Origin: Monoraphidium neglectum
Lineage: Eukaryota; Chlorophyta; Chlorophyceae; Sphaeropleales; Selenastraceae
Reading direction: 5' to 3'
NCBI RefSeq assembly: GCF_000611645.1
Contig: NW_014013035.1
Coordinates: 1 to 19,440 of the forward strand
DNA length: 19,440 nucleotides
In this document: positions 18,215-19,440 of the stretch, in pieces
How positions within the stretch are numbered: position 1 is the first letter of the stretch
How the letters are laid out: each line of letters begins with the position of its first letter
Program-made: the position numbers and the translations under genes
The notes under the pieces: generated by a model
Seen by the model: the letters and a program-made list of their open reading frames with translations, nothing else
Databases searched by the model: none
What the model was told of the DNA's origin: nothing

Positions 18215-18829
18215 TTACTCGGCCTCGTCCTTGCCCTTCTTGCCCTTGGTCTTGGGCAGCAGCACGCCGTGGATGTTGGGCAGCACGCCGCCGGACGCGA
18301 TGGTCACGCCGCCCAGCAGCTTGGACAGCTCCTCGTCATTGCGGATGGCCAGCTGGATGTGGCGGGGCACGATGCGGTTTTTCTTGTTGTCGCGCGCGGC
18401 GTTGCCCGACAGCTCCAACACCTCAGCGGCGAGGTACTCAAGCACGGCGGCCAGGTAGACGGGCGCGCCGGCACCGACGCGGGTGGCGTACCGGCCCTTC
18501 TTCAAGTAGCGGGCGATACGGCCCACGGGGAACTGCAGCCCTTTTGGGATGCAAGGCGGGAGCAGTATGGATGGGGGTGAGCGCCTGCATGACGTGCATG
18601 TGGGACACGACATTCAATGCAGACTTTTAATGGTGCAGCACTGCAGCACTGCAGCACGCCCAGCCTAGTCACTCCCAGAGTCAACAATGCCTGCAACTTG
18701 GCAGTGAAGAAACCTCATCCGCGGCAGACCGCACAGCAAGCTCCCAGGCCTTTCGTCAAGACTCTCACCGGCCTTGGAGCTGCGGGACACGGGCTTCTTG
18801 CCCGACTTGCCCTTGCCGCGGCCCGACAT
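18215..18829 (-). CDS. H2A: Histone H2A
   Basis: Exon 1 (18829-18769) and exon 2 (18540-18215) are joined across a 228-base GT-AG intron in phase 1, giving 128 residues. The tail [20 protein letters not shown] runs into the H2A fold at [16 protein letters not shown], with the invariant stretches [19 protein letters not shown] and [18 protein letters not shown]. The acidic patch residues in those two stretches are all present. The C-terminus ends [10 protein letters not shown]. There is no SQ-E/D motif, so it is not H2A.X, and no H2A.Z features, so it is a canonical, replication-type H2A packing DNA in nucleosomes with H2B. It is divergent from H2B (ATGs 292 bp apart) and followed by a histone 3' stem-loop. 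The intron falls exactly at the tail/fold boundary. Confidence 0.97.
18635..18658. repeat. Three 8-bp tandem units in the H2A intron
   Basis: GCAGCACT GCAGCACT GCAGCACG, a small minisatellite wholly inside the H2A intron. Confidence 0.8.
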
Positions 18830-19121
18830 GGTTCAGTTGTTGGAGTCCGGTTTTGAGGGGTGCGAAGGTGGTATCGAATGTCAGCGGGAGCGTGTATGCT
18901 GCTGGAGGGGAAGCTTGAGGCCTTTTAGGCGGCATACCACAGCTCAGAAACGCCCCAGCTTCGTGCTGCCTTCCTCTGTAGGGCTCCGAGCTCGGTGGGC
19001 AGCTGCACGAAGCTGCTGCACTCAACATTTTGTGGGTCATAAGCCCCCGTCTCGCCCGAAGGAGATCCACAAACGCCTTTGAACACACCCAACTCCTCTC
19101 AACTCACACCAGCCAGCAGCC
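18830..19121. promoter_or_regulatory. Bidirectional H2A/H2B promoter region
   Basis: The 292 bp between the two start codons must hold both promoters and 5' UTRs. A CCTAAAAGG-like AT-rich site at about 18921-18930 (minus strand TAAAAG) could serve H2A. CATAAGC at about 19038-19044 could serve H2B. GCAGCTGCACGAAGCTGCTGC at about 18999-19019 contains a short inverted repeat of unknown role. Shared control would give equal, S-phase-linked expression of the H2A-H2B dimer partners. The element assignments are weak; the arrangement is certain. Confidence 0.6.
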
Positions 19122-19440
19122 ATGGCCCCCAAGGTCGGCGAGAAGGGTCCCGCAAAGAAGGGTCCGGCCAAGAAGGCCGCGGACGGCAAGGCCAAGAAGA
19201 AGAAGGTCTCCAAGGCCGAGACCTACAAGATTTACATTTACAGTGAGCGCTCGCCGGGGGTCTGGGGTTGGCCATGTTTCGAACGCGCAATCGGTGTCGT
19301 TGCTCAACAACAGGTGGTGCGTCAGCGTGAAAGCAGCGGGCAGCGGTTGTCTTGTGTAGTTGGAGCTGCCCGCCACTCCCTTATGTCTCTGTGCATGGTC
19401 TAACTCCTTCTGTTGCACAACCCTCATGCACCAAACCACT
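19122..19440 (+). CDS. H2B: Histone H2B, 5' part only (runs off the window)
   Basis: Exon 1 (19122-19242) encodes 40 residues from an ATG in a good context (GCCATGG). A Lys/Ala/Pro-rich tail, MAPKVGEKGPAKKGPAKK and onward, is followed by KKKKVSKAETYKIYIY, the diagnostic start of the H2B histone fold (next residues in the family are K-V-L-K-Q-V-H-P). After one base of the next codon comes donor A|GTGAGC. The rest of the window (19243-19440) is the first part of an intron of at least 198 bases, with the remaining exons beyond the end. The open frame continuing past 19242 is intron read-through. It pairs with H2A in the nucleosome and is co-expressed through the shared promoter. Confidence 0.95.

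Noticed and set aside
1..19440. CRISPR arrays, bacterial operons, phage or viral genes
   Set aside because: No spaced direct repeats, Shine-Dalgarno-linked gene runs or viral domains were seen; spliced histone and carrier genes show eukaryotic nuclear DNA.

Overview
The window is nuclear DNA from a green alga, most likely a chlorophyte. Reasons: GC-rich genes split by many short GT-AG introns; long (GT)n, (CA)n and (CTG)n tracts; TGTAA motifs downstream of genes, the usual green-algal poly(A) signal; a divergent H2A/H2B pair; and proteins whose nearest relatives in memory are plant proteins. No species is claimed. All exon models were built by hand from reading frame, splice consensus and phase.

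Layout. 236-2989 (-): a seven-exon gene for a 413-residue protein with SUMO-interaction-like motifs, a Cys/His cluster resembling the plant RPM1-interacting protein 13 (RIN13) family, a glutamine-rich helix and a basic tail. About 3000-8900: roughly 6 kb of gene-poor DNA with a decayed, retroelement-like reading frame, two separate old tandem duplications and a hairpin. 8972-9687 and 11034-11989 (+): two small secreted proteins with a signal peptide, Ala-rich 11-residue repeats carrying N-glycosylation sequons in register, and a C-terminal hydrophobic tail as in GPI-anchored proteins. About 12300-13850: unassigned DNA and the probable 3' UTR of the next gene. 13852-17386 (-): an eight-exon mitochondrial adenine nucleotide carrier of the ADNT1 type, complete, 328 residues. 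17387-18141: no recognised gene. 18215-18829 (-) and 19122 to the window end (+): histones H2A (complete, one intron) and H2B (first exon only), sharing a 292-bp promoter region. H2A has a histone-type 3' stem-loop.

The genes do not form a pathway. The histones are co-regulated partners and the two secreted proteins look like a diverged tandem pair. The freshest observations are the in-register sequon/11-mer repeats of that pair, and a complementary (CA)27/(GT)28 pair in the introns on either side of carrier exon 7, which could loop that exon out of the pre-mRNA.
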